From the NCBI GenBank assembly GCA_903923345.1, contig CAIXXI010000505.1, positions 1-10,123 of the forward strand: a stretch of 10,123 nt of DNA, read 5' to 3'. Under the pieces are notes generated by a model. The model saw only the letters and a list, made by a program, of their open reading frames with translations. It searched no databases and was not told the origin of the DNA. Position numbers and translations under genes: made by a program. This document shows, one piece after another, positions 7,517 to 10,123 of the stretch. The stretch's first letter is position 1. The number at the start of each line of letters is the position of its first letter. The stretch comes from an uncultured Burkholderiales bacterium. GTDB lineage: Bacteria > Pseudomonadota > Gammaproteobacteria > Burkholderiales > Burkholderiaceae_E.

Positions 7517-7536
7517 TCTCCTCCAGTCGGAGGAGA
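7517..7536 (-). promoter_or_regulatory. Perfect hairpin covering the CoA-transferase Shine-Dalgarno
   Basis: The two 8-base arms, TCTCCTCC and GGAGGAGA, are exact reverse complements around a 4-base loop. On the - strand transcript the downstream arm holds the GGAGGAG ribosome-binding site (7524-7518) of the TTG-started gene at 7509, so the stem would hide it completely. It could set low or conditional translation, or be a DNA operator with dyad symmetry. The structure is seen in the sequence; the function is inference. Confidence 0.45.
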
Positions 7537-7557
7537 TGATGCGCCCGGTCGTTGCGA

Positions 7558-7576
7558 GGGTCTACAGCGCAGACCC
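7558..7576 (-). repeat. Stem-loop in the tRNA/CoA-transferase spacer
   Basis: GGGTCT and AGACCC form a perfect 6-bp stem with a 7-base loop, about halfway between the tRNA 3' end (7610) and the CoA-transferase start. There is no T-run on the - strand after it, so it is a poor match to an intrinsic terminator. It may instead be part of a structured leader. Confidence 0.3.
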
Positions 7577-7609
7577 GTGGGGGCGTTCCAATCGAGGGGG
7601 ATCAGGAGA

Positions 7610-7685
7610 TGGTGCCGATGAGAGGAGTCGAACCCCCGACCTTCGCATTACGAATGCGCTGCTCTACCAACTGAGCTACATCGGC
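7610..7685 (-). tRNA. tRNA-Thr, anticodon CGT
   Basis: This is a complete 76-base tRNA with CCA encoded at 7612-7610. The acceptor stem GCCGATG/CATCGGC is fully paired. The D arm is AGCTCAGTTGGTAGAGC, and the anticodon loop TTCGTAA holds CGT (plus-strand ACG at 7650-7652), which reads ACG (Thr). The T loop is TTCGACT, and its stem contains two G-U pairs. The sequence is nearly the same as E. coli tRNA-Thr(CGT) (thrW). It lies between two protein genes on the same strand, 65 bases after the SDR gene stop. Its own promoter is probably the TGATAGAAT at 7721-7713. Confidence 0.97.
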
Positions 7686-7686
7686 A

Positions 7687-7702
7687 TCTGCGCGCACGCA
7701 GA
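7687..7702 (-). repeat. Hairpin in the tRNA 5' leader
   Basis: TCTGCG and CGCAGA form a perfect 6-bp stem with a 4-base loop, ending one base before the mature tRNA 5' end. It would be in the pre-tRNA leader made from the promoter at 7721-7713. It could affect RNase P access or simply be fortuitous in G+C-rich DNA. Confidence 0.35.
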
Positions 7703-7712
7703 CTAGCCAAAA

Positions 7713-7721
7713 ATTCTATCA
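7713..7721 (-). promoter_or_regulatory. Extended -10 promoter for tRNA-Thr
   Basis: On the - strand the sequence is TGATAGAAT: an extended -10 (TGn) joined to TAGAAT, five of six matches to TATAAT. The expected start would fall near 7706, giving a leader of about 20 bases before the tRNA. No good -35 hexamer is seen at 16-18 bases. Just after the -10 the DNA is T-rich, not the G+C-rich discriminator typical of stringently controlled stable RNA promoters. Confidence 0.5.
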
Positions 7722-7750
7722 TGGGCGTTCGCACTGAGCGGGACCGCAGC

Positions 7751-8713
7751 TCAGGCTCGGCTGCCTTCAGAAGGCAAGACGGAGCCGTTTGTCGGGGGCA
7801 GGGTGTCGAGAAAAGACTGGACCGTCGGATAGATCAGACGCACCCGAAGCTCTCGCGTGAGCCTTGCATTCGAGAGCCTGCGCGACTCCGACATGAAGCT
7901 CCACAGCATCGGCGACACCGCCTGCCTGAGTGCTTCACGCGGCAGCCGATTCGGTCGGGCCAAGGCATGGGCATCCGCGACCGCATCGAAATACTCACCC
8001 ATCTTCAGGTCGCTGTCGTCGACCGCATGCACCACGCGTTGCGCTCGACCGCGCCAGAGTGCGGTGAAGGCGATCCGGGCGAGGTCATCGGCATGAATGT
8101 GATTGGTGTAGACATCATCGGATTCGATGAGCGCCGGCGTGCCGCGCTGCAGCCGCTCGATCGGCAAGCGATCCCCGGCATAGATGCCGGGAACCCGCAG
8201 GATCGTCGCGCGGATTGCGCCTCGGGCGGTGGCGGCCCGCAGGCGACGCTCGGCTGCAACCCTTCGGATGGCGCGGTCGTTGCGCGGTGCCACCGCACGG
8301 GTTTCGTCGATCCAACGTCCGGCGCAATCGCCATACACGCCGCTGGTGCTCAGATAGACCCAGACCCGCGAATCGGCCATCGCAGCCAGTGCGTGGCGGG
8401 TTCTCGGGTCGTCGTGGCCTGAAGCGGGAGGCGGCGCGCTGTGCAGCACGCGCGCGCCCAATCCTTTGAGTCGGCGCAGCGCCTTGTGCGTGTCCAGATC
8501 GATCTGCAGCGGCAGCGCACCCGCCTGCCTGACCTCGGTCATCGCCTCGGCTCTGCGCACGACACCGAACAGTCTCAGCCGATCGCCGAATTGCCGGGCG
8601 AATCGAAGGCCAACATCGCCGCAGCCCAGAATGACCACGCGTGGTCGTCGAAATCGCCGGGGCAGGGCGCGTGTCCCGGGTAGGCGATAATCCGCAGATC
8701 CCATTGTCTTCAT
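7751..8713 (-). CDS. Atypical extended SDR / NAD(P)-dependent epimerase-like protein
   Basis: This 320-residue cytoplasmic protein of the extended short-chain dehydrogenase/reductase (epimerase-like) superfamily resembles the YeeZ-like atypical group. The Rossmann motif is RVVILGCGDVG (25-35, G30-x-G32-x-x-G35). YLSTSGVYGD (120-129) is the usual fifth strand. LRVPGIYAGDRLP (172-184) and NHIHADDLA (204-212) follow as in epimerases, and the C-terminal LTRELRVRLIYPTVQSFLD (285-303) is typical of this subgroup. The catalytic Tyr-x-x-x-Lys expected after residue 145 is absent: the region reads NDRAIRRVAAERRL. It may therefore bind a nucleotide without normal SDR chemistry. The start at 8713 gives 24 residues before the first strand and has no clear ribosome site. 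The ATG three codons later (8704) is an alternative. It diverges from the ferredoxin reductase with only 16 bases between the start codons. The substrate is unknown. Confidence 0.87.
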   Translation of the reverse strand: MKTMGSADYRLPGTRALPRRFRRPRVVILGCGDVGLRFARQFGDRLRLFGVVRRAEAMTEVRQAGALPLQIDLDTHKALRRLKGLGARVLHSAPPPASGHDDPRTRHALAAMADSRVWVYLSTSGVYGDCAGRWIDETRAVAPRNDRAIRRVAAERRLRAATARGAIRATILRVPGIYAGDRLPIERLQRGTPALIESDDVYTNHIHADDLARIAFTALWRGRAQRVVHAVDDSDLKMGEYFDAVADAHALARPNRLPREALRQAVSPMLWSFMSESRRLSNARLTRELRVRLIYPTVQSFLDTLPPTNGSVLPSEGSRA

Positions 8714-8719
8714 CGAGCG

Positions 8720-8725
8720 ATTCTA
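8720..8725 (-). promoter_or_regulatory. Candidate -10 for a leaderless SDR transcript
   Basis: TAGAAT on the - strand ends 6 bases before the ATG at 8713, so a usual 7-base distance would put the transcript start on the A of that ATG. The gene has no Shine-Dalgarno, which fits a leaderless mRNA. No clear -35 or TGn is seen, so the call is weak. Confidence 0.25.
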
Positions 8726-8729
8726 CGAG

Positions 8730-9788
8730 ATGAGCTTCAAGGTCACCGTTTTGCCCAGCGGGCGCCAGTTCGAGGTGGAGCCGCAGGAGACCCTGCTCGA
8801 CGCCGGATTGCGCCATGGCGTGGTGCTGCCCTATGGCTGCAAGAACGGCGCCTGTGGCTCGTGCCGGGCGAAGGTGCTCGAAGGGGACTTCGAGCAGGGC
8901 GCCCATCAGCCCCAGGCCCTTCGGGGCGAGGATGCCCGCGCAGGCCATGCGCTGCTGTGCTGCGCAACCGCCCACAGCGACCTGACCCTCGAAGCCCGGG
9001 TGATCGCTGCAGCCGGCGATATTCCGATTCGCAAGATGCCCTGTCGGGTGTCTGGCATCGAGCGGCTTGCGCCCGATGTGGCCCGACTTCGCCTTCAGCT
9101 GCCGGCCAATGAGCGGCTGCAGTATCTCGCCGGCCAGTACATCGAACTGATCCTCAAGGACGGCACCCGCCGCAGCTATTCGATGGCGGGTGCGCCGCAG
9201 ACCGCCGAGCAGCTTGAGTTGCACATCCGGCACATGCCCGGTGGGCGATTCACCGATGCGCTGTTCGGTGCGACCGAACCGGCCGTCAAGGAGCGCGACA
9301 TCCTGCGTTTCGAGGGGCCGATGGGTACCTTCTTTCTGCGCGAAGACAGTGCCCGGCCGATCGTCATGCTCGCCAGTGGAACCGGGTTCGCGCCGATCAA
9401 GGCGGTCATCGAGCACATGCAGTTGAAGTCGATCTCGCGCCCGGTGACGCTGTACTGGGGCGGGCGGCGCCCGCAGGATCTGTATGAGGATGCCCTGTGC
9501 CGGCAATGGGCGAACGAATTACCTCACTTCACCTACATTCCGGTGGTGTCCGATGCACTGCCCGAGGACTCATGGACGGGCCGAACCGGATTCGTGCACC
9601 GCGCGGTCATGGCCGACTTTCCGGACCTCTCAGGTGTCCAGGTCTATGCCTGCGGCGCACCCATCGTGGTGGATTCGGCACGCGCCGAATTCACTTCAGC
9701 CTGCGGGCTGCCCGCCGACGAATTCTTTGCCGATTCGTTTACGTCGGCGGCCGACACGGTGGCTGCTCAGCCGTCCTCGCCGAGATAA
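8730..9788 (+). CDS. Ferredoxin-FAD-NAD(P) reductase, AscD-like (CDP-6-deoxy-delta-3,4-glucoseen reductase family)
   Basis: This 352-residue cytoplasmic flavo-iron-sulfur electron carrier passes electrons from NAD(P)H through FAD to a plant-type [2Fe-2S] centre. The N-terminal ferredoxin domain (1 to about 95) has C37-x4-C42-x2-C45 in YGCKNGACGSC and the fourth ligand in LLCCAT (C77 or C78). The FAD domain follows, with RRSYSMA (147-153). The NAD(P) domain has ASGTGFAPIKA (215-225) and VYACGAP (305-311). This order and length match proteins usually annotated as AscD/RfbI-type glucoseen reductases, common in Betaproteobacteria. No 3,6-dideoxysugar genes are present, so the named reaction is doubtful. 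Serving an oxygenase or another partner is equally possible. The ATG at 8730 fits the domain start but has little ribosome-site match. A possible -10, GATAAT at 8686-8691, lies inside the SDR gene. The 3' end overlaps livF by 22 bases. Confidence 0.92.
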   Translation: MSFKVTVLPSGRQFEVEPQETLLDAGLRHGVVLPYGCKNGACGSCRAKVLEGDFEQGAHQPQALRGEDARAGHALLCCATAHSDLTLEARVIAAAGDIPIRKMPCRVSGIERLAPDVARLRLQLPANERLQYLAGQYIELILKDGTRRSYSMAGAPQTAEQLELHIRHMPGGRFTDALFGATEPAVKERDILRFEGPMGTFFLREDSARPIVMLASGTGFAPIKAVIEHMQLKSISRPVTLYWGGRRPQDLYEDALCRQWANELPHFTYIPVVSDALPEDSWTGRTGFVHRAVMADFPDLSGVQVYACGAPIVVDSARAEFTSACGLPADEFFADSFTSAADTVAAQPSSPR

Positions 9789-10123
9789 GCCCGGCGCACC
9801 CTCGGGTCATTCAGCAGGCTGGACGCGCTGCCCTGCATCGACACCTCGCCGGACTCCATCACATAGGCACGGTGGGCGGTCTGCAAGGCGAGTTGCGCAT
9901 TCTGCTCGACCAGCAAAAGGGTTGTGCCGGTTCTTGAGACCGATCGGATGACGTCGAAAATCGACGCCACCATCAGGGGTGACAAACCCATGCTGGGTTC
10001 GTCGAGCAGCAAGAGCCGGGGTCGGCTCATCAGCGCACGCGCCATCGCCAGCATCTGCTGCTCACCGCCTGACAAGGTTCCGGCCAGCTGACTCAAACGC
10101 TCACGCAACCTCGGAAAGGTCTG
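9767..10123 (-). CDS. livF: LivF-like branched-chain amino acid ABC transporter ATPase, C-terminal part (5' end outside window)
   Basis: This is the ATP-hydrolysing subunit of a HAAT-type (LivFGHMJ) importer at the inner membrane. The frame is open to the right edge, where it reads QTFPRLRERLSQLAG, the usual LivF sequence before the signature. The TTG at 10108 is an internal Leu, not a start. Visible motifs are the ABC signature LSGGEQQ, the Walker B LLLLDEPSMGLSP, and the LivF-type VEQNAQLAL where many ABC ATPases have the switch His. The ending, VRRAYLGEDG, matches the family. Walker A and the Q-loop lie outside the window. Its 3' end overlaps the convergent reductase gene by 22 bases. Other liv genes would be expected to the right. 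A close relative for urea or other amides (UrtE) is possible, so the substrate is not certain. Confidence 0.9.
   Translation of the reverse strand, partial: QTFPRLRERLSQLAGTLSGGEQQMLAMARALMSRPRLLLLDEPSMGLSPLMVASIFDVIRSVSRTGTTLLLVEQNAQLALQTAHRAYVMESGEVSMQGSASSLLNDPRVRRAYLGEDG

Noticed and set aside
7510..7685. tRNA-Thr as an integration site bordering a genomic island
   Set aside because: There is no integrase, and I saw no second copy of the tRNA 3' end on either side. The neighbouring genes have composition similar to the rest of the window.
7721..8422. 233-codon + strand frame antisense to the SDR gene
   Set aside because: It begins within the tRNA promoter region, is Arg/Gly-rich with no domain, and is the complement of a clear SDR protein.
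8115..9506. 463-codon open frame on the - strand across the SDR and reductase genes
   Set aside because: It is a shadow frame. It has no family-like motifs, is rich in Arg/Ala/Pro, and runs antisense to the well-supported reductase and out of frame with the SDR gene.
1..10123. CRISPR array, insertion sequence, phage or toxin-antitoxin genes
   Set aside because: I looked for spaced direct repeats, transposase or integrase motifs, and small paired genes, and found none.

Overview
The window reads as an ordinary chromosomal stretch from a high-G+C (roughly 60-65 % by eye) Gram-negative proteobacterium. The evidence is a Proteobacteria-type IspH, a tRNA-Thr(CGT) nearly identical to the enterobacterial gene with its CCA tail encoded, a lipobox protein paired with a Tat-like exported protein, and an AscD-type ferredoxin reductase of the sort common in Betaproteobacteria. 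A betaproteobacterium (Burkholderiales-like) is my best guess, but I cannot fix it. There is no phage, transposon, CRISPR array or integrase. Eight protein genes (two cut by the window edges) and one tRNA fill almost all of the DNA.

Left block, + strand (1-4794): the 3' part of ispH, the last enzyme of the MEP isoprenoid pathway. It is followed after 16 bases by a DUF1800 lipoprotein gene and, 3 bases later, a DUF1501 gene with a Tat-like signal. These two form the well-known but functionally uncharacterised DUF1800/DUF1501 exported pair. After a 90-base gap with two small hairpins comes a TauD/TfdA-family Fe(II)/2-oxoglutarate dioxygenase with all its metal and cosubstrate ligands.

Middle block, - strand (4804-8713, read right to left): an atypical extended SDR protein, then a tRNA-Thr(CGT) with its own extended -10 promoter, then a TTG-started CoA-transferase gene and an MFS exporter-like gene 33 bases after it. 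The MFS gene meets the dioxygenase tail to tail with 9 bases between the stops, and both stops lie inside one inverted repeat. The CoA-transferase is the most interesting protein here. Its halves appear in the reverse order from the classical CaiB/BaiF/Frc family, as in a circular permutation. Its Shine-Dalgarno sequence lies within a perfect 8-bp hairpin.

Right block (8730-10123): a ferredoxin-FAD-NAD(P) reductase on + starts only 16 bases from the divergent SDR start. It overlaps by 22 bases, tail to tail, the 3' end of a LivF-like ABC ATPase on -, whose operon continues beyond the right edge.

A coherent new system is not proven here. The dioxygenase, CoA-transferase and MFS genes could form a small catabolic set for an oxidisable substrate activated as a CoA thioester, but they lie on opposite strands and no substrate can be read from the sequence. 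The points most worth a second look are the permuted CoA-transferase, its occluded ribosome-binding site, the DUF1800/DUF1501 export pair, and the very tight divergent start at 8714-8729.
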